The position numbers were made by a program, and so were the translations under genes. Below, piece by piece: positions 9,501 to 18,288 of a DNA stretch of 64,000 nt. Location of the stretch: the NCBI GenBank assembly GCA_964590225.1, contig CAZPWS010000010.1, positions 8,970 through 72,969 of the forward strand, given 5' to 3'. This stretch comes from JAEUSG01 sp964590225 (GTDB taxonomy: Bacteria > Fibrobacterota > OXYB2-FULL-49-7 > JAEUSG01). Below the pieces are notes generated by a model. The model was not told the DNA's origin. It saw only the letters and a list, made by a program, of their open reading frames with translations, and did no database searches. The stretch's first letter is position 1. Each line of letters starts with the position of its first letter.

Positions 9501-10754
9501 GGTTGGCAAGGCAATATGGCCAGATAATTTCCCGCCCTCAATACTTCCACTTATCACTTGAAGAGAAATCGAATCTCCATGTGTTAAAACTGAAATATAA
9601 GGACGGCGTAGAGAAATGCCACGAACTTGCTGTACTGAAGCAGAATGGGCATTTCCATAAATCTCAATTTCGTCAATATCGCCTTTAATAGAAAGAGAGG
9701 CACCAAGATCGTCTATTTTAACACCTTTTACACTATGCTCGCGTGATTCTAAATCAACCATTAATGCAACCATTGGATTAAAAAGATTCGAGACTGTGCC
9801 CGTAATAGAGGCGCTTATACCTGCCAGCTCACATTTAAGTGATTTTATAAAAACGGTATTGTCGGCGATAGAAATAACTGCCTCTGCATTGCCAAGTTCT
9901 ATACCATTATTTAAGGTAAAAAATCCATTATACAATCTAATTCCCGCCGAAAAATCAGCAAACTGCAATGACATACCCGTATGTTTAGTAAGGTGAAAAT
10001 CTGCCGCGAGCATACCTTGTTTAACGCGCACATTGCCAACGCTTCCCCCAGCTTCAAGAGGAAGCGAATCCACTTTCCCACGCATTTCGTAAGACGAAAA
10101 AGAAGGAGAAGCATTTCCATATATTTCTATTTTCTGTTTTGCCAAAGGGAGAGATCCATTAAGCGTAAAAGTGTAGCCAATTGAATCGACAAGTAGCAAT
10201 CCTGCAATGTCAGAAACAGTGATGAGTTTTAATTCTTTATCCGCAATAGAAAGCGCCCCATCGCGGATCGCCATCTTCCTTACAGGAAAGTTACGAAAAT
10301 CGATTGCATTTTCCCGATGATGTCTCCGCGAAACTTTCTTCGCTCCTGTGGGGGCGGCCTTGTTGTAACTACCCTTTTCTTCCAGGGATATTTCAGGGTT
10401 ATCAACGATTCTCAAAGCTATTGCAGGGTGTATGATTGCGATTTCATTGACACTCTTTGTAAAATCGAACTTTGTTTTAATAAGGCGAGTCGGATTAAAT
10501 GAAATTTGTAGATCACGAACATTTACTTCATAGCTGCTATCCGGTGAAGTGACATAAAGACCCATTACATGCACAGAAAACCAGCCAAGAGAAAGACGAT
10601 CGATTGATATTCGCCCATCGAGGTATGGTGCAACTTTCTTTAATACCGCCTCACGAACAGAATCATTAATTTGTACGAGACTGAATCCATGATAAATCAA
10701 CAAAAAGAAAGCTGCAACAATAACCAAACTCAATGAAAGCCTTTTATGCTTCAT
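6528..10754 (-). CDS. tamB: TamB / AsmA-like inter-membrane protein
   Basis: A 1,408-residue member of the TamB (DUF490) family, anchored in the inner membrane and spanning the periplasm. It is implicated in outer-membrane protein assembly and lipid transport. An N-terminal hydrophobic anchor (about 8-28) precedes an AsmA-like segment, then a very long region of repetitive beta strands, as expected for the hydrophobic groove. The TamB C-terminal domain covers about 1030-1408, with the family-like stretch GLRHRLGFELTPWRYLHFN near the end. It partners with a BamA-family protein, and here bamA follows with a 17-nt overlap. A GGAAGGGG sequence 11 nt before the ATG is the likely ribosome-binding site. 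It starts 39 nt after the clpC stop, so it is probably read from the clpC promoter. Confidence 0.93.
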   Translation of the reverse strand: MKHKRLSLSLVIVAAFFLLIYHGFSLVQINDSVREAVLKKVAPYLDGRISIDRLSLGWFSVHVMGLYVTSPDSSYEVNVRDLQISFNPTRLIKTKFDFTKSVNEIAIIHPAIALRIVDNPEISLEEKGSYNKAAPTGAKKVSRRHHRENAIDFRNFPVRKMAIRDGALSIADKELKLITVSDIAGLLLVDSIGYTFTLNGSLPLAKQKIEIYGNASPSFSSYEMRGKVDSLPLEAGGSVGNVRVKQGMLAADFHLTKHTGMSLQFADFSAGIRLYNGFFTLNNGIELGNAEAVISIADNTVFIKSLKCELAGISASITGTVSNLFNPMVALMVDLESREHSVKGVKIDDLGASLSIKGDIDEIEIYGNAHSASVQQVRGISLRRPYISVLTHGDSISLQVISGSIEGGKLSGHIALPTRNPHKWKFDDISYDLRLRGSKLNVSDEIGVVNLASLVVYSGKVNKQPTIKSVISFDKFRQLGSFTSTFEKGTNGWNVSLGNDSAFFAMTGRIDIKNAKPSGRLYLSLQNAPLLGFMSSLSPEIRFSGDAQLNIDKGYVKCISNQRISGKSISGPLYLTGNFDSEDKNGIFSMRIYSDSLSLFGRRGEFTAAVSGDKKGMGFKKIRFGKWLKGDVSLGFGRSYAGKIELAGFEFQQKDVIQPFVEDGDGLAVGGTINGILAFSGRPDDLNTEVNIDISDGYIGKASDISAKIKGAGTASSFLINTISLQTPKQKILWSDSLRLADGRISGKIETARLNLTNFWPDSSVNGLLSVKLDASYSGKTLIKIVAERLVVGDIKVNTFTADISEANGIGTINTLSFAMPEISGTVEGFFPLPLTSGDPTVRKDSLNIVVAARGNIMKEFAPLMPFLKKESKNSCQGAIRINFVNSAKGITVAGGYIDFSKDPTATIYPSLVFGRINNFKMVASFDNGQMLLDAEGVVKGKKIKITGNRAKDEEVPLYLDKLNLDIGVIRVETPDGPLTANAPFFMHDGEVAEFDISGRNGTQGGLVIAGPLAKPLIKGDIRIRNGRFTFPFVKKSDVSSNANFNLDLLIKPGQNLKYYYFQNAVTPWLDKVFANQSIVGVEKTLSKFFQYPLTELELDRQSYIHVYGSPRDKSMRLKGRLASYKGYVHYAGNDFKNDIEVELEFDGSFDLRPIISGSAMALIRPENKLDVPTEITIRLFVKDPNTGVDLPRGRLNEIKLVPSSTDPFVNQAATTADSYKQLIGNSSSGVQGNITRLAASEGMAMFEKVVMQRLFSNYVERAVLGFGRERLNPIFGANVTPDVFRIEIESNNLLDYSDMTLWNWQQLRRDLLGKTEFITGKYFFDGSLFLNYSSQLDLADSPDGFAVEGLRHRLGFELTPWRYLHFNMDYDIGGLSGAPLGVSDPSLVRSSIRLRLPLRKIQDVFEK

Positions 10755-10793
10755 GGTTTTTGCAACCCCTTCCGAATTTGTGCGAAAATACTA

Positions 10794-13259
10794 CTATTCT
10801 TTTTCGCTCTTCTTTTCTGTAAAGATAAGCTCATCCCCTTTTCTTGATATTTTTATAGAGGCGCCGTCGGCAAAACGCCCCTTGATAAATTCCTCCGCAA
10901 GCTTATCTTCAATCATCCGCTCAAGTGCTCTTTTAAGTGGCCTTGCACCAAGACCGGGTTCAATTCCTTTATCGACTATCAACTCTTTGGCCGTTTGAGT
11001 GATTGAAATGGAGACGCTCCTTTTTGCAAGCCTCTTTTCTACATCACGAAGCAATATGTCTATTATCTTCTCAAGGTCTGGTTTTTCTAATGTTTTGAAT
11101 ATGATAAGTTCATCGAGTCGGTTAATAAATTCAGGATTGAATATCTTTTTTACTTCATCCCTAACTTTCTGCTCCATAGCATCCTGAACAGACTTTGAAT
11201 CTCCCGCGCCAAAACCAAAAGCAGTGTTCTTTCGTAAATCCCTTGCACCAACATTACTTGTCATTATAATGATAGTATTTTTAAAATTAACTTTACGACC
11301 ATAACTATCTGTCAAGTGACCTGCATCCAATATCTGAAGCAGTATATTAAAGACATCAGGATGCGCTTTTTCTATTTCATCAAGAAGTATAACCGCATAT
11401 GGACGCTTCCTTACTTTTTCCGTTAGCTGTCCACCCTCTTCATAGCCAATATAACCGGGAGGCGCACCTACAAGGCGGGAAACGGCGAATTTTTCCATAT
11501 ATTCAGACATATCAAGCCTTAAAAGTGCATCCTGCGACTGAAAAAGCTGCTCGGCAAGCACCTTTGCGAGCTCTGTTTTGCCCACTCCTGTTGGCCCAAG
11601 AAAGATAAATGAACCGAGAGGTCTATTAGCATCTCGCATTCCTGCTCTTGAGCGCCGAATAGATCTTGCAATTGACTTTATAGCATCTTCCTGTCCTACT
11701 ATTTTCTGCGCCAACGCACTCTCCATATTCATGAGTTTTTCGGACTCGGCCTGCTCAAGGCGGGCCATCGGAATACCCGTCATTTTAGAAACAACACCTG
11801 CAATAGCATTTTCATCAACTACCAGTCGTTCGTTTGACTTCTTTTGACGCCACATATTTCTCGCGTCATTTATTTCCGCTCTAATTTTTTCCTGCTTATC
11901 TCTCAAAGAAGCAGCCTTTTCAAACTCCTGATTTTCAACTGCCTGCTCTTTTTCTTTTACAACGGACTCAAGAGAAAGCTCCATTTCATGAAGCTCTGGT
12001 GGTACAGCAAGAGAAGATAATCTGAGTCTAGCCCCTGCTTCATCAAGTACATCAATTGCCTTGTCCGGTAAAAAACGGTCGGAAAGATACCGATCTGAAA
12101 GGTAAACAGTCGCCGCAATTGCTTCAGGTGTATAGGAAACTTTATGATGATTTTCGTATTTCTCTTTTAGTCCATTCATGATTAAAACAGCTTCTTCCGG
12201 ACTTGGTGGCTGAACAAGAATGGTCTGAAAACGGCGTTCCAGAGCGCCGTCCTTTTCTATATGTTTACGGTATTCATCGAGAGTAGTCGCGCCGATACAC
12301 TGTATTTCTCCCCTCGAAAGGGCTGGCTTGAAAATATTAGATGCGTCAAGACTTCCTTCGCTGCCTCCCGCACCAACAATTGTATGCAACTCGTCAATAA
12401 AAATAATTACGGTTCTGTCCTTATGTAATTCCTGAAGAAGTGCTTTTAATCGCTCCTCGAACTGACCACGATACTTTGTTCCAGCTACAATTGTTGCCAT
12501 ATCCAAAGTGACGACTCTTTTATTTTCAAGAACCTCAGGAATCTGTTTTTTAATGATTTTTTGTGCAAGTCCTTCAACTATCGCTGTTTTACCTACACCA
12601 GGTTCACCAATTAGGACAGGGTTATTCTTTTTTCGCCTTGATAATATTTGAATAACCCGTTCAATTTCCTCTTCCCGTCCTATAACCGGATCGAGTTCTT
12701 CCTTGCGAGCAAGCGCGGTTAAATCTCTGCCAAAATGGTCGAGAAATGGTGTTTTACTCTTCGCACCGCCAGGAGCAGCCGTTCCGCCAACCGGCTCACC
12801 AGATTTTTGCAGGTCTTCCCCACCCTTTAAAATTCTTTCAATTTCACCTTTTGCCTTTTCGTAATCGACACTCATTGCACCAAGAGCATTTGCTGACGAG
12901 GAATCTTTGTCGGACAGAAGGGCGAGAAGAAGATGTTCTGTTCCAATATACTTATGACCCATTGTTCGAGCCTCCTGCGCAGCCGTCTCAAGCACTTTTT
13001 TTGCTCTTGGGGTAAAGGGAAGCATTTGACCAAGTGTCATCATTCCACCTGATGATGAAACTGATTTTTCTACATTGCGCATCAGCTCTTGTAAATCGAC
13101 TGAAAGACTCTGCAAGACGGCAACAGCAACACCATCCCCTTCCCGAATAAGCCCAAGAAGAAGATGTTCTGTTCCAACATAATCGTTTCCAAGACGGACA
13201 GCTTCTTCACGCGCAAGCTGCATTACTTTTTTGACTCGTTCTGTAAACATCCCGTTCAT
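10794..13259 (-). CDS. clpC: ATP-dependent unfoldase ClpC
   Basis: AAA+ unfoldase that feeds proteins to ClpP or acts as a disaggregase. With the start at 13259 it has 821 residues, close to B. subtilis ClpC (810). It has two N-terminal Clp repeats (about 4-142, each with a [18 protein letters not shown] core), NBD1 with Walker A GEPGVGKT (218-225) and Walker B IIFIDE, a short UVR-type middle segment (about 444-464) that marks ClpC rather than ClpB, and NBD2 with Walker A GPTGVGKT (555-562) and Walker B VILLDE. An FGF loop after the second Walker region is a likely ClpP contact. A longer ORF begins at 13322 but overlaps the promoter; ATG 13259 has GGAGAG 8 nt upstream. Confidence 0.96.
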   Translation of the reverse strand: MNGMFTERVKKVMQLAREEAVRLGNDYVGTEHLLLGLIREGDGVAVAVLQSLSVDLQELMRNVEKSVSSSGGMMTLGQMLPFTPRAKKVLETAAQEARTMGHKYIGTEHLLLALLSDKDSSSANALGAMSVDYEKAKGEIERILKGGEDLQKSGEPVGGTAAPGGAKSKTPFLDHFGRDLTALARKEELDPVIGREEEIERVIQILSRRKKNNPVLIGEPGVGKTAIVEGLAQKIIKKQIPEVLENKRVVTLDMATIVAGTKYRGQFEERLKALLQELHKDRTVIIFIDELHTIVGAGGSEGSLDASNIFKPALSRGEIQCIGATTLDEYRKHIEKDGALERRFQTILVQPPSPEEAVLIMNGLKEKYENHHKVSYTPEAIAATVYLSDRYLSDRFLPDKAIDVLDEAGARLRLSSLAVPPELHEMELSLESVVKEKEQAVENQEFEKAASLRDKQEKIRAEINDARNMWRQKKSNERLVVDENAIAGVVSKMTGIPMARLEQAESEKLMNMESALAQKIVGQEDAIKSIARSIRRSRAGMRDANRPLGSFIFLGPTGVGKTELAKVLAEQLFQSQDALLRLDMSEYMEKFAVSRLVGAPPGYIGYEEGGQLTEKVRKRPYAVILLDEIEKAHPDVFNILLQILDAGHLTDSYGRKVNFKNTIIIMTSNVGARDLRKNTAFGFGAGDSKSVQDAMEQKVRDEVKKIFNPEFINRLDELIIFKTLEKPDLEKIIDILLRDVEKRLAKRSVSISITQTAKELIVDKGIEPGLGARPLKRALERMIEDKLAEEFIKGRFADGASIKISRKGDELIFTEKKSEKE

Positions 13260-13293
13260 GACAATATCTCTCCAAAAGTTAATTATTTTGCCA

Positions 13294-13322
13294 ATTATGA
13301 CAACACCGTAACATTTTATCAA
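13294..13322 (-). promoter_or_regulatory. Predicted sigma70 promoter for clpC
   Basis: On the minus strand, TTGATA (-35, 13322-13317) and CATAAT (-10, 13299-13294) are separated by exactly 17 nt, each with one mismatch from consensus. Transcription would start near 13287 and give a ~28-nt leader that contains the GGAGAG site before ATG 13259. It is the only strong promoter visible upstream of the clpC-tamB-bamA-ompH-lpxD-lpxC/fabZ run, so it may drive the whole set. Seen in sequence; activity is inferred. Confidence 0.6.
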
Positions 13323-13366
13323 AAAATAATTAAGTTACACCCTAACCGTAAGGTATTTTATGCTTT

Positions 13367-13765
13367 ATGAAAACAAAAAATGAAATAACATGTGTAAAAT
13401 GTGACGCCGGTTGCTGCCGGACAGTAGCTGTGGAATGGGAAAAACCGACAACGAGAAAGGACTGGGAGCAAATACGCTGGCTTGTTGCCCACAAAAATAT
13501 CGCTGTTTACAGGGACCACGACGACGACTGGCTTATTGAATTTAAAACAGATTGCAGATACCTCGATAAAAATAATAGATGCTCTATATATGAAAAAAGA
13601 ATGCCTATTTGCAAAGACCATCCAGCCGACTCATGCGAAATGCATGGAGAACAGGAATACTATATAGAGATGTACCGAACAGCGGAAGATGTGGATAAAG
13701 TTATTGACAGTAAGTGGGGTTCAAAAAAGCCTAAGCAGAGAGCTCAAACTCACATGCGGTCTTGA
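13367..13765 (+). CDS. YkgJ-type cysteine-cluster protein (UPF0153-like)
   Basis: A 132-residue cytoplasmic protein with eight cysteines: C9, C12, C16, C17, C63, C72, C82 and C90. The N-terminal C-x2-C-x3-C-C followed by later C-x(8-10)-C spacing fits the YkgJ/CxxCxxCC family, thought to hold a metal (zinc or Fe-S) cluster. Function of the family is not established. The tail is rich in Lys and Arg. It is divergent from clpC, with 107 nt between the start codons. Its last 35 nt overlap the end of galE, which is on the other strand. A TATTTTAT sequence shortly before the ATG could be a -10 element. Confidence 0.75.
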   Translation: MKTKNEITCVKCDAGCCRTVAVEWEKPTTRKDWEQIRWLVAHKNIAVYRDHDDDWLIEFKTDCRYLDKNNRCSIYEKRMPICKDHPADSCEMHGEQEYYIEMYRTAEDVDKVIDSKWGSKKPKQRAQTHMRS

Positions 13766-14705
13766 CAATTTTATCAAGTGAAGGATAATCAGTTTTCCAT
13801 CCAAGAATTTTTTGCGCTTTGGTTGCATCTCCAATAAGCGAAGGAGCATCACCCTCCCTTCGCGGCTGATCGACACAGGGGACTTCCATATTTAGCTCTT
13901 TTGCTACTGAAGAAATCACTTCTCTCACCGTAAATCCTTCACCATTTCCAAGGTTGAACAGATTACTCTTTCCACCGTCCATTAAATACTCAAGTCCTAG
14001 AATGTGTGCTTTGCACAAATCGTTGACATGAATATAATCACGGACAGCCGTCCCATCTTTTGTGTCGTAATCGGTGCCAAATACAGATAGTGGCGGTGTC
14101 TTTCCCAATGCAGCTCGTATAGCAAGCGGTATCAGGTGTGATTCAGGATCGTGGCGCTCACCAAGTTCGCCATCAGGATCCGCCCCTGCGGCGTTAAAAT
14201 ACCTGAACACAACCGATGAAAGTTTACCTTCTGTAGTCAGTCGGCCAAGCTTCTCTTCTACCTTTCGCTTACTATCTCCATAAGGATTAATCGGTGCGCA
14301 CGGGTGTTCTTCAGTAATCGGAACGAATATTGGATTTCCATATACAGCCGCTGTTGAGGAAAAAATGAAGCGGTTTACACCCGCCTTTAACATTGAGTCA
14401 AGCAATACAGCTGTTCTGGCGGTATTATTATCGTAGTAAAGATCCGGCTTTTTTACAGACTCACCAACCTGAATCAGGGCAGCAAAATGCATCACCGCGT
14501 CAAACTCCCGCTCCGAGAACAATTCGCCTAACATATTGCTGTCACCAATATCCCCTTCTACAAAATCGCCATACAGAAGCGCTTCCCTATGTCCACGACT
14601 AAGGTTGTCGTAAACTGTAACAGTCCAACCTGACTTAACGAGCAATTTTGCACAATGGGAGCCAATGTAGCCAGCACCACCAACTATGAGGATGTTACCT
14701 TTCAA
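13731..14705 (-). CDS. galE: UDP-glucose 4-epimerase GalE
   Basis: Short-chain dehydrogenase-type epimerase that interconverts UDP-glucose and UDP-galactose (or the N-acetyl forms) using bound NAD. The 324 residues contain the nucleotide-binding GGAGYIGSH (9-17), the Ser/Thr triad partners at 116-118, and catalytic Tyr142-x3-Lys146 (YGDSK). The stretch [18 protein letters not shown] is typical of GalE. The start codon is TTG at 14705 inside a 4-nt overlap (TTGA) with the upstream decarboxylase gene; AGAGGTG lies just upstream. The pairing with UXS suggests a role in surface polysaccharide precursors. Substrate range (Glc versus GlcNAc) cannot be told from sequence alone. Confidence 0.93.
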   Translation of the reverse strand: MKGNILIVGGAGYIGSHCAKLLVKSGWTVTVYDNLSRGHREALLYGDFVEGDIGDSNMLGELFSEREFDAVMHFAALIQVGESVKKPDLYYDNNTARTAVLLDSMLKAGVNRFIFSSTAAVYGNPIFVPITEEHPCAPINPYGDSKRKVEEKLGRLTTEGKLSSVVFRYFNAAGADPDGELGERHDPESHLIPLAIRAALGKTPPLSVFGTDYDTKDGTAVRDYIHVNDLCKAHILGLEYLMDGGKSNLFNLGNGEGFTVREVISSVAKELNMEVPCVDQPRREGDAPSLIGDATKAQKILGWKTDYPSLDKIVKTACEFELSA

Positions 14706-15628
14706 ATTACACCTCTGAAATAATCAACAGTTTTTACGAGTCCTTCATCAAGTGAAACATTGGGAGTCCATCCTAATTTCGATTTGGCAATTGAAATATC
14801 CGGCTTGCGCTGTTTTGGGTCATCGGCTGGAAGCGGTTCATAAACTAATTTAGATTTTGATTTTGTCAGTTTAATAATCTTTTCGGCAAGTTCAATCATG
14901 GTGAATTCTCCTGGATTACCAAGATTAACGGGTCCTGTAAAACCGTCCAGATTCATCATTTTAATAAAGCCATCTACAAGATCAGAAACGAAACAGAAAG
15001 AACGCGTTTGCAGACCTTTTCCATAAATGGTAATTGGGATATTTTGCAATGCCTGCACAATAAAATTTGAGACCACCCTACCATCATTTTTTAGCATATT
15101 GGGGCCGTATGTATTGAATATTCTAACAACCCTTATGTCAACATTATTCTGTCGGTGATAGTCAAAAAAGAGGGTTTCGGCGACCCTTTTACCTTCATCG
15201 TAGCAGCTTCGGATGCCAATGCAATTGACATTACCCCAATAATCCTCCGTTTGCGGATGTACAGATGGATCGCCATATACCTCTGATGTACTCGCCTGCA
15301 GAATACGGGCTTTTACTCTCTTGGCAAGTCCAAGCATATTTATGGTACCCATCACATTTGTTTTAACAGTCTTGACGGGATTAAACTGATAATGAACTGG
15401 CGAGGCAGGACACGCAAGATTATAAATCTGATCAACCTCAATTAAAACGGGCTCGATAATGTCGTGTCGTATAAATTCAAATGAACTATTCTGCAAAAGG
15501 TCCCGAATGTTGTCTTTGCGCCCTGTAAACAAGTTATCAAGACAAACCACTTCATTTCCTTCGGCAAGCAATCGGCGACAGAGATGCGAGCCAATAAAAC
15601 CAGCACCACCAGTAACTAAAATCCGCAT
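14702..15628 (-). CDS. uxs: UDP-glucuronate decarboxylase (UDP-xylose synthase)
   Basis: Extended SDR enzyme that decarboxylates UDP-glucuronate to UDP-xylose. The 308 residues include GGAGFIGSH (7-15), [23 protein letters not shown], the catalytic YDEGK (Tyr143, Lys147) and [10 protein letters not shown], all hallmarks of UXS that separate it from dTDP-glucose dehydratases. The ATG at 15628 has AGGAG 5 nt upstream. The UDP-glucuronate it needs would come from a UDP-glucose dehydrogenase; the candidate at 38908-40158 is in a different cluster and looks more like GDP-mannose dehydrogenase. Overlaps galE by 4 nt, so the two are translationally coupled. Confidence 0.93.
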   Translation of the reverse strand: MRILVTGGAGFIGSHLCRRLLAEGNEVVCLDNLFTGRKDNIRDLLQNSSFEFIRHDIIEPVLIEVDQIYNLACPASPVHYQFNPVKTVKTNVMGTINMLGLAKRVKARILQASTSEVYGDPSVHPQTEDYWGNVNCIGIRSCYDEGKRVAETLFFDYHRQNNVDIRVVRIFNTYGPNMLKNDGRVVSNFIVQALQNIPITIYGKGLQTRSFCFVSDLVDGFIKMMNLDGFTGPVNLGNPGEFTMIELAEKIIKLTKSKSKLVYEPLPADDPKQRKPDISIAKSKLGWTPNVSLDEGLVKTVDYFRGVI

Positions 15629-15654
15629 TTTATCTCCTGCAAAATTAGTATAAG

Positions 15655-16410
15655 TTAGAACACTACCGATAATTCAAGACCATGTCCATTACCGGTAGCA
15701 ATTGGCTTCCAGAATATAGTTTGAACAGACCCTGTAACAGTATCACTATTTTTTGCAATCCAACGCGCATGTATAAAACTGCCAACTCGATTCAATACGG
15801 CAGCACCAGCGAAAGAAAGCGCCACAATTTTCGCGGTATTCCGTGTTTTCCACATATCATAATATTCCTGATGGGCTTCTTCAGAAGTCCAGCTCCAGTA
15901 AAAGTCAGGGGCAGGCATCGATTTATCTCGGGACGGCTTATATACCCGTGTTGCGTACTGCGCCGATGAATCATTGTAAAGAGGAAGCTGCAACTCCATT
16001 TCTGTAAGATTCCATGCGGTCTTATTTGCTGCATCGGACCGAATGCCATCGCAGCGGCCATAGGTAAAAAGGTAGGCACGAAGATTATCTGTAACTTTTG
16101 ACCTATAGAAAAGCGAGTAGGCAAAACCGACCCAAAGTGCCCCCTCTGCAAACATATAAACTTTTGCACTATTCTTTCTGTTGAGTTTGTGATGCGCTAA
16201 ACCGGGCAATAAAAGAGAAAAATATGGGAGCGAATTTCTGTTATGCAGTTCGTCAATTTCATTGCTTGAATACACTTTCAGATTAACCGATTCGCCACTG
16301 CTTATTGAACCATCATCTTCGATTAGAACCGGTTTTTCAACTTCAATGGAATCATTTGCAAAAGATATAACAGCAAGGATAGTTAACATACTAATAATAA
16401 CTATTCGCAT
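15655..16410 (-). CDS. Secreted protein, DUF5683-like (paralogue B)
   Basis: A 251-residue protein of unknown function. It has a signal peptide (about 1-18, ending near ISFAND), an acidic linker, and then a hydrophobic hairpin [17 protein letters not shown] ... [17 protein letters not shown] (about 62-106) with the S-L-L-x-P-G-L pattern seen in DUF5683-type membrane or envelope proteins. A second hydrophobic stretch ([20 protein letters not shown], about 192-211) follows. The next gene upstream (16420-17520) encodes a longer protein with the same S-L-L-x-P-G-L hairpin and a similar late segment, so the two are probably ancient tandem paralogues. An envelope location is likely; no enzymatic motif is visible. 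Confidence 0.6.
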   Translation of the reverse strand: MRIVIISMLTILAVISFANDSIEVEKPVLIEDDGSISSGESVNLKVYSSNEIDELHNRNSLPYFSLLLPGLAHHKLNRKNSAKVYMFAEGALWVGFAYSLFYRSKVTDNLRAYLFTYGRCDGIRSDAANKTAWNLTEMELQLPLYNDSSAQYATRVYKPSRDKSMPAPDFYWSWTSEEAHQEYYDMWKTRNTAKIVALSFAGAAVLNRVGSFIHARWIAKNSDTVTGSVQTIFWKPIATGNGHGLELSVVF

Positions 16411-16419
16411 TTCATAATC

Positions 16420-17520
16420 TCAAAATGTGTATGATGCCACAATGCCATTTGCCGGAATATCCGTTGAGCCAATTTGAATAGCATCTATTTTTATCCTGCT
16501 GCCATTGTGTGATAGTGATCCACCTGTAATAGATTTATTGTAGCTTATTGCGGCCATAGCTGCATTAACTGAAGAGGCAATCCGATTTACTATAAGAGTA
16601 AAAAGTATTTTGCGCCTCAGGTCGGCAATAGAATTAGCATCATTACGCAACTCCATATATTTCAACTGGTTAAGAGACTTGCCGAAATAAAAAGGGCGGC
16701 CATCGTCACGGTAATGCATAAAATTTGGCCCGGTTACTGCGTTAAATGCATCACGAAGATAGGGAGAAAGGGAGTCGAGGGCAAACGAATTCCAGTATAA
16801 ACTATCCCTCGGAACTTGCTGATAATTAGGTAAAATAACAGTTTCGTAATAAGTTGTATCCATATTTGGGGAAACATCTTTCCAACCCTGCGCGAAAATA
16901 TCGTACTTTCCAATCATTTCGTAATAGTCACCCGTTTTTCCTGCCTGATCTTTGGAAAAATAGGCGTTATCGTGTGCTGTTGTCCTTATTCGAATCTTGT
17001 TAGAATCTGCCTCTTCTACATATCTGTACCAGTTTTCAAATTTCTTATGGCTGTAATTTTCATCGGCAAACTTTTTGTAAACAGAAATCTTTTGATTATA
17101 CTTGTATGTAAACGCTATATAAAGGGAGTATGTTGACAACTCGACGGCGGCAGGCAGTGCAATCCTGTATGTTTTTGCTTCTGCATAGAATTCACCCAAA
17201 CCCGGCATTAACAGACTTAAAAAGAAGGCCTTTTTAGGCGATTTTAGTGTATTTTCGTCGCCACTGTATGTTGTAATTACCTCAGTCTGATCCTCTTTAT
17301 TACCAACAAGAACTATCCCCTTTTTATCCTGTTCCGGTTTCTCAGTTTTAATACTTTCCGCATCGCTACCTGCCTTTGGAAGCTGAGGAATATTTGCCTC
17401 AACAACTGAATCTGTTTGTACCAAAGAGCTATCAGAGAAACCTTCTTCATAAGCTTCTGGTTCTTGTGCTAACAAAATTGCCGACAATTTCAACAATAAA
17501 ACAAACTTGACTACGCTCAT
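16420..17520 (-). CDS. Secreted protein, DUF5683-like (paralogue A)
   Basis: A 366-residue protein of unknown function. An N-terminal signal peptide (about 1-18, FVLLLKLSAILLA) is followed by a Glu/Asp/Lys-rich low-complexity region to about residue 90, then KKAFFLSLLMPGLGEFYAE (about 96-114) and a hydrophobic helix (AVELSTYSLYIAFTYKY), the pattern shared with its neighbour. A late hydrophobic stretch RKILFTLIVNRIASSVNAA (about 307-325) matches the position of one in the neighbour. It lies 6 nt after bioD and 9 nt before the paralogue, so all belong to one transcript. DUF5683 membership is a judgement from the hairpin pattern and needs a profile search. Confidence 0.6.
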   Translation of the reverse strand: MSVVKFVLLLKLSAILLAQEPEAYEEGFSDSSLVQTDSVVEANIPQLPKAGSDAESIKTEKPEQDKKGIVLVGNKEDQTEVITTYSGDENTLKSPKKAFFLSLLMPGLGEFYAEAKTYRIALPAAVELSTYSLYIAFTYKYNQKISVYKKFADENYSHKKFENWYRYVEEADSNKIRIRTTAHDNAYFSKDQAGKTGDYYEMIGKYDIFAQGWKDVSPNMDTTYYETVILPNYQQVPRDSLYWNSFALDSLSPYLRDAFNAVTGPNFMHYRDDGRPFYFGKSLNQLKYMELRNDANSIADLRRKILFTLIVNRIASSVNAAMAAISYNKSITGGSLSHNGSRIKIDAIQIGSTDIPANGIVASYTF

Positions 17521-17526
17521 GTTTGG

Positions 17527-18198
17527 TCACTTTCGAAAAAACTTTAAAAACTTTTTTGCAACAAATTCTCCATCCGTTTTTATTTTTGCAAATTCAACCA
17601 TATTTCGGATTTTAGACAGCTTTTGTATCTCATTAAAAACAGATTCAAAATTTGTTCCGCTATTAGAAATAGCATGATTGAAAACAATTCCGGCGATTTC
17701 TAAATTCCGTTTACGCAGAGCTTCGATGGTAAGCAGAGTGTGGTTTATTGTTCCAAGTGTGGTTCGTGCCACAACAAGAACTGGATAATTAATCTTGACC
17801 ATAAGATCCAACATGGTCTTACCTCGTCCAATTGGAACCAACACCCCCCCAGCACCTTCAATGAGCAAATTTTTATGTTTACGCTTCATAATATACAAAG
17901 AACGATTTATCGCGTCAAATCTGATATGCCGATTTTCAATTTTAGCCGCAATTGATGGGGCTTCCGGCGCATCAAATTTCTGAGGGACAACAACGCCTTC
18001 ACTGTCAACAGTCATCCACTTTTTGTATTCGTGATAATCACCCTTCTCTTTCGATAGCCCCGTTTGTAAAGGCTTTAACACGCCAATATCATATCCCGCT
18101 TTTTGCAGCGCTCGCCCAAGATGACACAAAACAGTTGTTTTACCAACTCCAGTGTCTGTAGCTGTTATGAACAGACCGTTCCTATTAGTTTCTGACAT
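17527..18198 (-). CDS. bioD: Dethiobiotin synthetase BioD
   Basis: ATP-dependent carboxylation of diaminopelargonate to dethiobiotin, the penultimate step of biotin synthesis. The 223-residue protein has the P-loop TATDTGVGKTTV (Lys20), KPLQTG for substrate binding, EGAGGVLVP, and the ARTTLGTINHTLLT motif of the family. The nucleotide-specificity loop near the C-terminus (NHAISNSGTNFES) is divergent. No other biotin gene is in the window, so bioD is isolated and placed at the head of an envelope-sugar run, an odd position. The gene is divergent from the giant gene; a TATAAT on this strand lies within the shared 90-nt gap. Confidence 0.9.
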   Translation of the reverse strand: MSETNRNGLFITATDTGVGKTTVLCHLGRALQKAGYDIGVLKPLQTGLSKEKGDYHEYKKWMTVDSEGVVVPQKFDAPEAPSIAAKIENRHIRFDAINRSLYIMKRKHKNLLIEGAGGVLVPIGRGKTMLDLMVKINYPVLVVARTTLGTINHTLLTIEALRKRNLEIAGIVFNHAISNSGTNFESVFNEIQKLSKIRNMVEFAKIKTDGEFVAKKFLKFFRK

Positions 18199-18215
18199 AT
18201 TTTGTCGAACCTTTT

Positions 18216-18245
18216 TTGCATGAATTACTACAAACCTATTATAAT
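18216..18245 (+). promoter_or_regulatory. Predicted promoter of the giant gene, with a self-complementary -10
   Basis: TTGCAT (18216-18221, weak -35) and a perfect TATAAT (18240-18245) are 18 nt apart. Transcription would begin near 18252, leaving a ~37-nt leader to ATG 18289. The -10 lies in the perfect palindrome TATTATAATA (18237-18246), so TATAAT is also present on the minus strand in the right direction for bioD; no good -35 was found on that side. Confidence 0.5.
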
Positions 18246-18288
18246 ATAGTATGTGACCCCGAACTAACTCATAATTTTGAGGAAAACT

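Noticed and set aside
13260..13322. Longer clpC reading frame starting at 13322
   Set aside because: It overlaps the predicted -35/-10 promoter and adds 21 residues unlike any ClpC N-terminus. ATG 13259 has a ribosome-binding site.
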